Assembly (NCBI GenBank): GCA_937988865.1
Contig: CALKHV010000009.1
Span: 1 to 42,701 of the forward strand
Length of the DNA: 42,701 nt
Source of the DNA: an uncultured Propionibacteriaceae bacterium
Lineage (GTDB): Bacteria > Actinomycetota > Actinomycetes > Propionibacteriales > Propionibacteriaceae
Reading direction: 5' to 3'
The notes under the pieces were generated by a model. That model ran no database searches. It worked only from the letters and a program-made list of their open reading frames with translations, and was not told where the DNA came from. The position numbers were made by a program, and so were the translations under genes. The stretch's first letter is position 1. Each line of letters begins with the position of its first letter. Shown here piece after piece: positions 23,730 to 31,884 of this stretch.

Positions 23730-24386
23730 TCAGGCGACGTTGGTCAGCAGGAAGGCGGCGACATCGCCGGCGAGACCCCGCCAGACCGCTTCTGTCGAGG
23801 GATCGGCCCGTTTCGCCAGCGAGAGGTCGTGACCGGCGCCGGTGACGGTCGTCACCCAGATTCCGGCGCTCAACGCAATCGCCTCGAACACCTCGGACGC
23901 CGAGCCGAACGGATCGCGGTCACCCTGCACGACCATCGTCGGCACCCCCGCGGACGTGAGCTCAGAGACCCGTGACTTCTCAGGGCGTCCCGGGGCATGG
24001 AGCGGGAAGGCCAGGGCCAGCACGGCTCGCGCGCCCAGGTCGGCAGCCGTGCGACAGGCGACCCGCGCGCCGGCGGAGCGTCCCCCCAGCGCGAGGGGCA
24101 CACCGTCCAACCGCGGGACCAGGGCCGCGACGCCCTCGCGCCACGCGAGGTCGAGGGAGGCGGGCGCGGGTGCGACCTTCTTTCCCGCCACCCGCCAGGG
24201 CTGCTCGAATCGAGCGACGGTGATGCCCTGGCCGGGGAGCGCGCCGGCGAGCGCCGTCAGGTCAACCGTCCCGATCCCACCGCCGGCTCCATGGCCGAGC
24301 AGGAGCGCCAGCCGGGGGGACGTGGCTGCGTCAACAGTCCAGCGCGCGGGGCCCTGGGCTGTGACGATGTCGATGATGCGGATCAT
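23730..24386 (-). CDS. Alpha/beta hydrolase, KANL3/Tex30-like family
   Basis: A 218-residue esterase-like alpha/beta hydrolase. It has the oxyanion-side motif GHGAGGGIGTVDL near residue 31, the nucleophile elbow GGRSAGARVAC with the serine near residue 101, the acid in QGDRDPFGS, and the histidine in TGAGHDLSL. This order and length fit the KANL3/Tex30 (dienelactone-hydrolase-like) group. No signal peptide is present. GGAGG precedes the ATG at 24386, and the start overlaps the SRAP stop (ATGA), so it is co-translated with a DNA-repair gene. Substrate unknown. Confidence 0.8.
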   Translation of the reverse strand: MIRIIDIVTAQGPARWTVDAATSPRLALLLGHGAGGGIGTVDLTALAGALPGQGITVARFEQPWRVAGKKVAPAPASLDLAWREGVAALVPRLDGVPLALGGRSAGARVACRTAADLGARAVLALAFPLHAPGRPEKSRVSELTSAGVPTMVVQGDRDPFGSASEVFEAIALSAGIWVTTVTGAGHDLSLAKRADPSTEAVWRGLAGDVAAFLLTNVA

Positions 24387-25147
24387 GATTCCTCCTGCAG
24401 GGGGACGATCAGGGAGGGGCCGTCGTTGCCCACCTTGTTGACCAGGGTGCTGACCGCGTGGGCGATCATCTCGTCGGGTCCGGGCACGTGCATCAGGGCG
24501 CGGGCGGCATCGGCGCTGGTCAATGATGGATCGAGCCACGCGTCCCAGTCGTCACGCCTCACCTGGACCGGCATGCGGTCGTGGATGTGGCCCAGCGCAT
24601 CCGTCGCGGTGGTCGTGAGGATCGAGCAGGAGACGACCCACGCGTCGTCCGCGTCCGCAGGGCGCCCGGGGTCGCGCCAGAACTCGTAGATGCCGGCCAT
24701 CACCATGAGCGACGGCTCCCCGGGTCGCGCGACGGGATGGATGTAGAAGGGCTGCTTGAGTGGACGTCCACGCGCGCCTGTCTGGTCGGCCAGCGTGTAC
24801 CACTCGTAGTAGCCGTCTGCGGGGAGCAGGCACCGGCGGGACGCGAACGCCTTCCGGAAGGCCGGCTTCTCGCCCACGGTCTCGGCGCGCGCGTTGATCA
24901 TGCGGGCGGCCCCGTCCAAGGACTTCGACCAGCTCGGGACCAGTCCCCACCGCAGCGGGGTCAGCCGGCGGACGACGTTCCCTGATTCCTTGTCGACGCG
25001 CTCCAGCACGGCTGGAACCGCGTCAGTGGGCGCCACGTTGAAGCGTGGTGCCATCCAGTCGAGCTGCGCCACGGGGGCGACGGTGTCGACCTCGAACGTT
25101 TCCACCAGGAGATCCGCGCTTGCGGACGCCGCGTACCTGCCGCACAT
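24383..25147 (-). CDS. SRAP-domain abasic-site protein (YedK/HMCES family)
   Basis: A 254-residue SOS-response-associated peptidase (SRAP) protein that protects abasic sites in single-stranded DNA by covalent linkage through its N-terminal cysteine. The invariant MCGRY start leaves Cys2 to form the thiazolidine after removal of Met1. Other active-site elements are present: INARAET, the glutamate in PADGYYEWY, and the histidine in HDRMPV. The mycobacterial orthologue also lies beside aroA. The gene has no Shine-Dalgarno; a -10-like box stands seven bases before the ATG. Confidence 0.93.
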   Translation of the reverse strand: MCGRYAASASADLLVETFEVDTVAPVAQLDWMAPRFNVAPTDAVPAVLERVDKESGNVVRRLTPLRWGLVPSWSKSLDGAARMINARAETVGEKPAFRKAFASRRCLLPADGYYEWYTLADQTGARGRPLKQPFYIHPVARPGEPSLMVMAGIYEFWRDPGRPADADDAWVVSCSILTTTATDALGHIHDRMPVQVRRDDWDAWLDPSLTSADAARALMHVPGPDEMIAHAVSTLVNKVGNDGPSLIVPLQEES

Positions 25148-25154
25148 GATCGCA

Positions 25155-25160
25155 ACGGTA
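25155..25160 (-). promoter_or_regulatory. Candidate leaderless -10 of the SRAP gene
   Basis: On the minus strand TACCGT is followed by seven bases and then the ATG at 25147, with no ribosome site. No convincing -35 was found. Confidence 0.4.
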
Positions 25161-25256
25161 GTCGTCCGACGGCGTCAGGCGACTCACGGCCGGGGCGTGG
25201 GCGGTCGAACGTGGGGATGTGCGTCCATGCACCTGGGACCAAACGTGCGCATTGGC

Positions 25257-25285
25257 TTGGATCGCGGCCGGTGACTTGCGAAGAT
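25257..25285 (+). promoter_or_regulatory. Candidate leaderless promoter of the DoxX-like gene
   Basis: TTGGAT (25257-25262), 17 bases, then GAAGAT (25280-25285), then six bases to ATG at 25292. The -35 is fair and the -10 poor. The spacing is what a leaderless start would need. Confidence 0.35.
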
Positions 25286-25291
25286 GGGGAC

Positions 25292-25903
25292 ATGAGTCTT
25301 CTTCGAGCAGTCGGGCGCACCATGCTCGCCAGTTTCTTCATCGTCAACGGGGCCAAGGCCGCCGCCAAGCCTGCGTCGCTCGTGGCGGACGCAGAGCCCG
25401 TCGCACGCAAGATCGTCCCGCTGGCGCAGAGGCTCGCCCCTGCGTCGGTGGCCAGCTATGTCCCGGAGGACACCGAGACCCTGGTCCGCCTCTCGGGTGT
25501 GGCCCAGGTCCTGGGCGGTCTCGGCCTCGCGACCGGCATCGGCCGCAGGCCGTCGTCCGCGATCCTGGCCGCGTCGATGATCCCCCACCTGATGGCCTCG
25601 CGCGCGGGTGCCGGAGCCACCCCCGCCGACAAGGAACATGCGCGGTCGATCCTGTTGCGCAATGTCGCGCTGCTCGGTGGAGTGATCATCGCCGCGCGTG
25701 ACACTGAGGGACGTCCCGGCCTCGGATGGCAGGCCTCTCACCAGGCCGAACGCCTGTCGAGCAGCGCCGCCCGCCAGAAGAAGAGCCTTGAGAAGGACGT
25801 GGCCCACGCCCGCAAGGCCGTGGCCCGCCAGTCGGACTCGCTGACCACACTCGCCAAGCAGGGATTCGCGCAGGCGCAGAAGTCCATCGAGTCCGCGCTC
25901 TGA
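25292..25903 (+). CDS. DoxX-family membrane protein with a charged C-terminal tail
   Basis: A 203-residue protein. The first 140 residues fit the DoxX family: MLASFFIVNGAKAA near the N-terminus, a charged loop, then hydrophobic helices around VLGGLGLATGIG, SSAILAASMIPHLMA and ILLRNVALLGGVIIAA. DoxX proteins are small membrane proteins, some of which act in thiol/redox systems at the membrane. The last 55 residues (from about HQAERLSS) are polar, Lys/Ala/Ser-rich and probably helical or coiled-coil, an extension beyond the core. The ATG at 25292 is chosen over an in-frame start 81 bases upstream. It is divergent from SRAP and four bases before aroA. Confidence 0.78.
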   Translation: MSLLRAVGRTMLASFFIVNGAKAAAKPASLVADAEPVARKIVPLAQRLAPASVASYVPEDTETLVRLSGVAQVLGGLGLATGIGRRPSSAILAASMIPHLMASRAGAGATPADKEHARSILLRNVALLGGVIIAARDTEGRPGLGWQASHQAERLSSSAARQKKSLEKDVAHARKAVARQSDSLTTLAKQGFAQAQKSIESAL

Positions 25904-25907
25904 TCGC

Positions 25908-27188
25908 GTGAGTCGACCCTGGTCCGCCCCCACCGCACAGGGACCCGTCCGGGCTGTCTGCGAGGTACCCGGTTCCAAGTCCGAGACCGCGCGCGCCTTC
26001 CTGCTCGCCGGAATGGCGGACGCCCCGTCGACCGTCAGCGGCGCCCTCGACGCCCGTGACACCGACCTCATGCGGGCGGGCCTCGGACGTCTGGGCGTCG
26101 GGTTCACTGCGGATGGCCCGGGGCGCTGGGTGGTCGAGCCACCGGACGCCTTCACCCCTGCCCCGGACGGCATCGACTGTGGCCTGGCAGGCACGGTCAT
26201 GCGCTTCCTCCCGGCCGTCGCCGCCTCAGCTGCCGGGACGACCCGATTCCACGGTGACCCGGCAGCGTCCCAGCGTCCACTTCGTCCGCTGCTCGACGGA
26301 CTGCGGCAACTCGGGGTCGCCGTCGAGGGCGACGCCCTCCCCATCGCACTCCACTCCCCCGGTCGTCTCGATCGGCTCGCCTCGATCGACTCGTCGGCGT
26401 CCAGTCAGTTCGTCTCGGCGTTGCTGCTTGCCGCACCCCGTTTCAGTCGGGGACTGGAGTTGCACCACATCGGCGCGGGGGCCGTGCCTTCGCGTCCGCA
26501 CATCGACATGACCATCGCGATGCTCGCCGCGCACGGGGTCGAGGTGCAGACCCCGGATGAGAACACCTGGCTCGTCGACCCCGGCCCACTGATCGCCGTC
26601 GACCAACGCGTGGAGCCCGACCTGACCAATGCGGCCGTCTTCCTGGCTGCGGGCGTGGTGACGGGTGGCCGGGTCGCGATCGTCGGGTGGCCGGAAGAGA
26701 CCACCCAACCCGGCGTCCACGCCCTTGAGGTGCTCCAGGCGATGGGCGCCAGTGTGGGACGCGAGGGTGACGCGGTCTGGGCGTCCGCGGATGGACTGAC
26801 CGCCATCGACATCGACCTCCACGAGGCGAGCGAACTCACCCCGGTCGTGGCCGCGCTGATGGCGCTCGCCGACGGCCGGTCGGTGATCCGCGGCGTGGCC
26901 CACATCCGCGGGCACGAGACCGATCGTCTCGCGGCCCTCGCCGCGGGGCTCGGGGGTCTGGGCGTGGCCGTGGAGGAGACCGCGGACGGGCTCGCCATCA
27001 CCGGTGCCGGCGGGGCGGGGATCCACGCAGGGGTGTTCCCCACCCGCGACGACCATCGTCTCGCGCACGCCGCAGCCCTCATCGGGCTGCGCGTCGCCGG
27101 CGTCGAACTCGACGACGTCGCCTGCACATCGAAGACCATGCCCGACTTCCCGGAGCGGTGGGCGGCGATGCTTGGGGCGTCCCGGTGA
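25908..27188 (+). CDS. aroA: 3-phosphoshikimate 1-carboxyvinyltransferase (EPSP synthase)
   Basis: Joins PEP to shikimate 3-phosphate in the sixth step of the shikimate pathway. The 426-residue product has the substrate-binding lysine in PGSKSETARAFLLAG, the signature variant GLAGTVMRFLPA (commonly GNAGTAMRxL), GDPAASQRPLRPLLDGL, DSSASSQFVSALLLA and the C-terminal RDDHRLAHAAALIGL. The Val in AGTVM replaces the frequent Ala next to the PEP site; actinobacterial enzymes often vary here. The GTG start lies four bases after the DoxX-like stop. The stop overlaps the rsgA GTG. The same neighbour order occurs in mycobacteria. Confidence 0.95.
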   Translation: MSRPWSAPTAQGPVRAVCEVPGSKSETARAFLLAGMADAPSTVSGALDARDTDLMRAGLGRLGVGFTADGPGRWVVEPPDAFTPAPDGIDCGLAGTVMRFLPAVAASAAGTTRFHGDPAASQRPLRPLLDGLRQLGVAVEGDALPIALHSPGRLDRLASIDSSASSQFVSALLLAAPRFSRGLELHHIGAGAVPSRPHIDMTIAMLAAHGVEVQTPDENTWLVDPGPLIAVDQRVEPDLTNAAVFLAAGVVTGGRVAIVGWPEETTQPGVHALEVLQAMGASVGREGDAVWASADGLTAIDIDLHEASELTPVVAALMALADGRSVIRGVAHIRGHETDRLAALAAGLGGLGVAVEETADGLAITGAGGAGIHAGVFPTRDDHRLAHAAALIGLRVAGVELDDVACTSKTMPDFPERWAAMLGASR

Positions 27189-28198
27189 GCCCCCGAGCCA
27201 CCCGGGGAGTGGTGGGCCGCAACGTGCACACCGACGACCACGACGGATACGACCGCCCCGGAAAGCGAAGCCGCCCCCGGACGAAGGACCGTCCGGACTA
27301 TTCGGGCGTCCCGATCGGACGCGTGATCACCGTCGATCGCGGTCGCTACCGCTGCGAGGTGGAGGGCGTGGCAGTGTCGGCCACCAAGAGCCGCCAGCTC
27401 GGACGCAAGGGCGTCATCGTCGGAGATCTCGTGCGCCTGGACGGGGACACGTCGGGTGACGAGGGGACGCTGGCCCGCATCGTCGAGGTCGAGGAGCGAC
27501 GGACCGTCCTGAGGCGGACGGCCGACGACAACGACCCGTTCGAGCGTCCGGTGGTGGCGAACGCCGACCAGTTGATGATCGTGACCGCCCTGGCCGACCC
27601 GCCCCCGCGCGTGGGGATGATCGACCGCATCATGGTCGCCGGGTTCGAGGCCGGGATCGTGCCGCTGCTGTGCCTCACCAAGGCCGACCTCGCCAGCCCG
27701 GACGAACTGATCGCCGCCTACGAGCCGCTGGGCGTCCCCATCGTCGTGACCGAGCCCGGCCAGGAACTGGAGGCTGTTCACGACCTGCTGCGCGACCACG
27801 TGACCGTCCTCGTCGGACACTCGGGGGTCGGTAAGTCGACGCTGGTGAACGCGCTGATCCCCGGTGTCAACCGGACGACCGGTGTCGTCAATGACGTGAC
27901 CGGACGCGGACGCCACACGTCGACCTCGGCGATCGCGCTCGAACTGCCCGGGGGCGGGTGGGTGGTCGACACGCCCGGCATCCGCAGCTTCGGCCTCTCG
28001 CATGTCACGCCCGAGAAGGTGCTCACTGCCTTCGGCGACCTCGAGGAGTTCACCGGGGAGTGCCCACGAGGCTGCGTGCACGACTCTGCGTCCCCCGAGT
28101 GCGGCCTCGATCTCGCCGCGGCCCGCGGCGACCTCACGCCGGCGCGACTCACCAGTTTCAGGCGCATCATCGAGGCCCTGAACCTGCCGGCCTTGTAG
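27185..28198 (+). CDS. rsgA: Ribosome small-subunit-dependent GTPase A
   Basis: Circularly permuted GTPase that helps the 30S subunit mature. A basic N-terminal segment (KRSRPRTKDRPDYSG) leads into an OB fold, then the GTPase motifs in permuted order: G4 LTKADL, G1 GHSGVGKST (about residue 210), G2 region HTSTSA and G3 VDTPG. The zinc site at the end is C-x3-C-x-H-x6-C (CPRGCVHDSASPEC). The GTG at 27185 overlaps the aroA stop (GTGA); another in-frame GTG at 27158 has GGAG close by, so the start is not certain (337 or 346 residues). Confidence 0.93.
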   Translation: MSPRATRGVVGRNVHTDDHDGYDRPGKRSRPRTKDRPDYSGVPIGRVITVDRGRYRCEVEGVAVSATKSRQLGRKGVIVGDLVRLDGDTSGDEGTLARIVEVEERRTVLRRTADDNDPFERPVVANADQLMIVTALADPPPRVGMIDRIMVAGFEAGIVPLLCLTKADLASPDELIAAYEPLGVPIVVTEPGQELEAVHDLLRDHVTVLVGHSGVGKSTLVNALIPGVNRTTGVVNDVTGRGRHTSTSAIALELPGGGWVVDTPGIRSFGLSHVTPEKVLTAFGDLEEFTGECPRGCVHDSASPECGLDLAAARGDLTPARLTSFRRIIEALNLPAL

Positions 28199-28201
28199 CG
28201 T
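28196..28201 (+). promoter_or_regulatory. Candidate leaderless -10 of hisN inside the rsgA stop
   Basis: TAGCGT, whose first three bases are the rsgA stop codon, is followed by seven bases and then the hisN ATG. It fits TAnnnT and the leaderless spacing. The upstream -35 position is weak. Confidence 0.4.
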
Positions 28202-28208
28202 GGGGCGC

Positions 28209-29006
28209 ATGTCTCCGACCAGCTACACCGACGACCTGCGGCTCGCCCACCTGCTCGCCGACAACGCCGATTCGATCACCATGAACCGGTTCAAGGCACT
28301 CGACCTTCGCGTCTCGATGAAGCCCGACATGACCCACGTCACGGAAGCCGACACTGCCGTCGAGGAGGGCGTCCGCAAGACGCTCGCAAAGGCGCGGCCG
28401 CGTGACGCGGTGCACGGCGAGGAGATGGCCGACACGGGGTGGGGCCCACGGCGCTGGGTGATCGATCCCATCGACGGCACCGCCAACTTCGTCCGGGGGG
28501 TGCCCGTCTGGGCGACCCTGATCGGACTCATGGTCGAGGACCGCGTGGTCGCGGGCTGTGTCAGCGCGCCCGCACTCGGACGCCGCTGGTGGGCCGCAGA
28601 GGGGTCGGGCGCCTTCACCGGCCGGTCGATCCTCAACCCCACCCAGATCCGGACGTCCGAGGTCGACGACGTGGCCAACTCGTCCTTCAGCTACTCCTCG
28701 GTCGACGGGTGGATGACCTCGGGACGCGGACAGAACTTCGTCAACCTGCTGCGCTCGTGCTGGCGAACCCGTGCCTACGGCGACTTCTGGAGCTACATGC
28801 TCGTGGCCGAGGGGGCGGTCGACGTCGCAGCCGAGCCCGAACTGGCGCTCCACGACATGGCCGCGCTCGACGTGATCGTCCGCGAGGCCGGTGGTCGGTT
28901 CACCAATCTCGACGGCGCGCCCGGCCCGCACGGACCCGGGGCGATCTGCACGAACGGGTTGCTGCACGACCGGGTCGTGTCGGCCCTGCGTCCCGACGAG
29001 GGCTGA
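28209..29006 (+). CDS. hisN: Histidinol-phosphatase, inositol-monophosphatase type
   Basis: Removes phosphate from L-histidinol phosphate in actinobacteria that lack the bifunctional HisB. The 265-residue protein has the metal-site motifs of the inositol monophosphatase superfamily: VHGEEM, IDPIDGTANFVRG and ALHDMAALDVIVREAGG. The N-terminal region (MTHVTEADTAVEEGVRK) fits HisN proteins. The location behind rsgA and aroA strengthens the call, but a general inositol phosphatase role is possible. An in-frame GTG nine bases earlier is less likely. Confidence 0.87.
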   Translation: MSPTSYTDDLRLAHLLADNADSITMNRFKALDLRVSMKPDMTHVTEADTAVEEGVRKTLAKARPRDAVHGEEMADTGWGPRRWVIDPIDGTANFVRGVPVWATLIGLMVEDRVVAGCVSAPALGRRWWAAEGSGAFTGRSILNPTQIRTSEVDDVANSSFSYSSVDGWMTSGRGQNFVNLLRSCWRTRAYGDFWSYMLVAEGAVDVAAEPELALHDMAALDVIVREAGGRFTNLDGAPGPHGPGAICTNGLLHDRVVSALRPDEG

Positions 29007-29033
29007 CCGGGAGGGAGGGGCTCCCCCGCGCCG

Positions 29034-29039
29034 TAGACT
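29034..29039 (+). promoter_or_regulatory. Candidate leaderless -10 of serA
   Basis: TAGACT is followed by seven bases and the GTG at 29047, with no Shine-Dalgarno. The -35 position is purine-rich and not recognisable. Confidence 0.45.
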
Positions 29040-29046
29040 TGTGCGG

Positions 29047-30237
29047 GTGAAAGCCCTGCTGCTCGAGAACATCCATCCCGAAGCCACCCGTATCCTCACC
29101 GAGCGCGGCTTCGAGGTCGAGACCCGCCACGGCGCGCTCGGCGAGGCCGAGTTGATCGAGGCGCTGGAGGGTGTGGACGTCCTCGGCATCCGTTCGGCGA
29201 CCCAGGTGACGGACGCCGTGATCCGTGCCCGCGGGGAGTCCCTGCAAGCGATCGGCGCGTTCTGCATCGGTACCAACCAGATCCGTCTCGACACCGCTGC
29301 AGAGGCCGGCGTCGCAGTCTTCAACGCCCCCTTCAGCAACACCCGCAGCGTGGTCGAACTCGCCATGGCCGAGATCATCGTGCTCGCGCGGCGACTCGGT
29401 GAGAAGAACGCCCTCATGCACGCAGGCGTGTGGGACAAGTCGGCGGCAGGTGCTCACGAGGTTCGCGGACGCACGCTCGGCATCGTCGGCTACGGCAACA
29501 TCGGAGCACAACTGTCCATCCTCGCCGAGTCGTTCGGCATGCGCGTCATCTACTACGACGTGGTCGACAAGCTGGCCCTGGGCAACGCGCGTCGCTGCGA
29601 GACCCTGGACGAACTTCTGTCCGAGGCCGAGTGCGTCACCCTCCACGTCGACGGCCGGTCGTCCAACAAGGGACTGTTCGGCGAGGAGGAGTTCGCCCGG
29701 ATGCGTCCGCGCGCCATCTTCCTGAACCTGTGTCGCGGCATGGTCGTCGACCACGAGGCGCTCGTGAGGCAGCTCGAATCCGGACACATCGCGGGGGCGG
29801 CCATCGACGTGTTCGCCAAGGAGCCGAAGACCGCAGGCGACCCCTTCGTGTCGCCGCTGCAGAACATGCCGAACGTCATCCTGACCCCCCATATCGGTGG
29901 CTCGACGCAGGAGGCCCAGGAAGACATCGGACGCTTCGTCGCCGGCAAGCTCGCCGACTACCTCGCCAACGGCTCGACGATCATGAGCGTCAACGTGCCC
30001 CAGGTGCAGGCGGGGCAGCGGGAGGGCGTCCGGGTGCTGCACGTGCACCACAACGTCCCCGGCGTGCTCGCGCGCCTCAACCAGGTCTTCGCCAACCACG
30101 GCGCGAACATCACGTTCCAGACGCTCTCCACGCGCGGCCTGCTGGGCTATGTCATCACCGACGTCGCCGACGTGGCCGAGGGCCTGCACGACGAACTCGC
30201 CGCCCTGCCCGAGACGGTCCGCGTCCGGGTGTTCTGA
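29047..30237 (+). CDS. serA: D-3-phosphoglycerate dehydrogenase
   Basis: Oxidises 3-phosphoglycerate with NAD in the first step of serine synthesis. The 396-residue protein is the shorter, E. coli-like type: substrate-domain elements FCIGTNQIRLDTAAEAGVAV and NAPFSNTRSVVELA, the NAD motif LGIVGYGNIGAQLSILAESFG, the catalytic arginine region NLCRGMVVD, the histidine in TPHIGGST, and a C-terminal ACT domain (VRVLHVHHNVPGVLARLN onward) that senses serine in this family. Two GTG codons six bases apart could start it (29041, 29047); 29047 fits the family N-terminus KALLLENIHP. It is convergent with the next ABC operon. Confidence 0.94.
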   Translation: MKALLLENIHPEATRILTERGFEVETRHGALGEAELIEALEGVDVLGIRSATQVTDAVIRARGESLQAIGAFCIGTNQIRLDTAAEAGVAVFNAPFSNTRSVVELAMAEIIVLARRLGEKNALMHAGVWDKSAAGAHEVRGRTLGIVGYGNIGAQLSILAESFGMRVIYYDVVDKLALGNARRCETLDELLSEAECVTLHVDGRSSNKGLFGEEEFARMRPRAIFLNLCRGMVVDHEALVRQLESGHIAGAAIDVFAKEPKTAGDPFVSPLQNMPNVILTPHIGGSTQEAQEDIGRFVAGKLADYLANGSTIMSVNVPQVQAGQREGVRVLHVHHNVPGVLARLNQVFANHGANITFQTLSTRGLLGYVITDVADVAEGLHDELAALPETVRVRVF

Positions 30238-30250
30238 GGGTCAGACCCGG
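30225..30250. terminator. Stem holding both convergent stop codons
   Basis: CCGGG (30225-30229) plus TCTGA (30233-30237) pair with TCAGA (30241-30245) plus CCCGG (30246-30250), with a TGT bulge and a GGG loop. The serA stop and the opposing ABC gene's stop both lie in this stem. No T-run follows on either strand. Confidence 0.4.
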
Positions 30251-31023
30251 ATCTTCGGGACGGCAGCGAGCAGCGTCCGGGTGTAGTCGTCGCGGGGATC
30301 GTTGTAGACCTCCTCGATCGGTCCGTGCTCGACGATGCGTCCGCGGTGCATCACGATCACCGAGTCACAGACGTGGCGCACGACCGTGAGGTCGTGCGAG
30401 ACGAACAGCATCGTCAACCCGTACTCCCCCACCAGGTCGAGCAGCAGGTTGAGCACATGCGCGCGCACCGACACGTCCAGGGCACTCACCGGTTCGTCGG
30501 CGATCAGGACGTCCGGTTTGGGCGAGAGCGCCCGGGCGATGGCGATGCGCTGGCGCTGCCCACCGGAGAACTCGTGGGGATAGCGGTTGCGCAGGCTGAA
30601 GGGCAGACCCACCTGGTCCATGACCTCGCGGAGGCGCTCCGTCCGGTCGGTCGGGACGTCTGCCCGCTGCCGGAGCAGCGGCGAGCGCAACGGCTCGGTG
30701 ATGATGTCACCGACCTTCATGCGCGGATTCAGTGACGAGCGGGGGTCCTGGAAGACCATCTGGACGCTCGACCGCAGGTCGCCCAGGTCCTTTTCGGGCA
30801 GGTGCGAGATGTCGCGTCCCCGGAAGAGCAGTTGCCCGGACGTCGGACGGTCGAGGGCGGCCATCATGCGGATCAGGGTCGACTTGCCCGAACCCGACTC
30901 CCCCACGATGCCGAGACGTTGGCCGTCGAGCACGTCGAAGGTCGCGTCAGCGACCGCGTGCACCCGGGAGCGGGCGTTGCCGTAGACACGGTTGACGCTG
31001 TCGAGCCGGTAGGTGGGGCTCAT
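30241..31023 (-). CDS. Second peptide-type ABC importer, ATPase (DppF/OppF-like)
   Basis: A 260-residue ATPase with Walker A GESGSGKST (about residue 42), Q-loop QMVFQDPRSSLNP, signature FSGGQRQR (about 148), Walker B LIADEPVSALD and switch HDL. QDPRSSLNPR is the usual DppF/OppF element. The ATG at 31023 overlaps the stop of the upstream ATPase gene by four bases. The open frame continues upstream into non-coding-looking sequence. Last gene of its operon. Confidence 0.9.
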   Translation of the reverse strand: MSPTYRLDSVNRVYGNARSRVHAVADATFDVLDGQRLGIVGESGSGKSTLIRMMAALDRPTSGQLLFRGRDISHLPEKDLGDLRSSVQMVFQDPRSSLNPRMKVGDIITEPLRSPLLRQRADVPTDRTERLREVMDQVGLPFSLRNRYPHEFSGGQRQRIAIARALSPKPDVLIADEPVSALDVSVRAHVLNLLLDLVGEYGLTMLFVSHDLTVVRHVCDSVIVMHRGRIVEHGPIEEVYNDPRDDYTRTLLAAVPKIRV

Positions 31024-31856
31024 GGACGTCCACCGCCCGTCCAATAGTCCTCGACGACGGGCAGTCGCGATCCCGGTCGGGCCAGGTCGAGTCGTGCCGT
31101 CGCGACCAGGCCCCTGGTGTAGCCGTGCCGGGGATCGCCCAGCACCTGGGCGACCGATCCGGTCTCGACGATCTCGCCGCGCCACATGACCATCACCTGG
31201 TCGCAGACCTGCGAGACGACGGCGAGGTCGTGCGAGATGAACAGGCAGGCGGCGCCGGCTGCGTCGAGTTCCTCGTCCAGGAGGGCGAGGACGCGCGCCT
31301 GCACGGTCACGTCGAGGGCCGTGGTGGGCTCGTCACAGATCACGAGGTCAGGCCGGTTGACCAACGCCATCGCCATCATGATGCGCTGGCGCTGGCCACC
31401 CGAGAGTTCATGGGGATAGGCATCGGCCGCCCGAGCCGGGTCGGGCAGCCCGACCTCGGCAAGGATGTCGAGGACGCGCTGGCGGGCCGCTCCCGGATCA
31501 GCCCCGGCGTGCAGGCGGACGACCTCGGCGACCTGGCGTCCGGCGGTCATGGTGGGGTCGAGCGCGGTCATGGGCTCCTGGAAGACCATCGTCATCTCGT
31601 CGCCGCGCAGGTCGGAGAGCACCTTGTCGGACGCGCCGACGACCTCGCGTCCCTTGAACGCGACCGAACCCGACACGTGCGCGTTCTCGGGGAGGAGGCC
31701 CATCACTGCGAGGGCGGTGACCGACTTGCCGGACCCGGACTCGCCGATCAGGCCCAGGCGTTCGCCGGCGTCCAGGGAGAAGCTCACCCCCCGCACCGCA
31801 GGGATGCGACGTCGGCCGAACGTGATGTCGAGGTTCTCGACGCTCAGGAGGCTCAT
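31020..31856 (-). CDS. Second peptide-type ABC importer, ATPase (DppD/OppD-like)
   Basis: A 278-residue ATPase with Walker A GESGSGKSV (about residue 38), Q-loop VFQEPMTALDPTM, signature LSGGQRQR, Walker B VICDEPTTALD and HDL. It lacks the long cysteine-bearing C-terminal tail seen in the DppD of the first system (870-1991) and ends soon after the helical subdomain. The ATG at 31856 is chosen for the GGAGG just upstream; it is 28 bases after the permease stop. Confidence 0.88.
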   Translation of the reverse strand: MSLLSVENLDITFGRRRIPAVRGVSFSLDAGERLGLIGESGSGKSVTALAVMGLLPENAHVSGSVAFKGREVVGASDKVLSDLRGDEMTMVFQEPMTALDPTMTAGRQVAEVVRLHAGADPGAARQRVLDILAEVGLPDPARAADAYPHELSGGQRQRIMMAMALVNRPDLVICDEPTTALDVTVQARVLALLDEELDAAGAACLFISHDLAVVSQVCDQVMVMWRGEIVETGSVAQVLGDPRHGYTRGLVATARLDLARPGSRLPVVEDYWTGGGRP

Positions 31857-31884
31857 GCGACCTCCGGCGGACATGGTTCGAGGC

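Noticed and set aside
31857..31884. A small gene between the DppC-like and DppD-like genes of the second importer
   Set aside because: The gap of 28 bases only holds the ribosome site of the ATPase gene; longer open frames over it are out-of-frame shadows of the permease.
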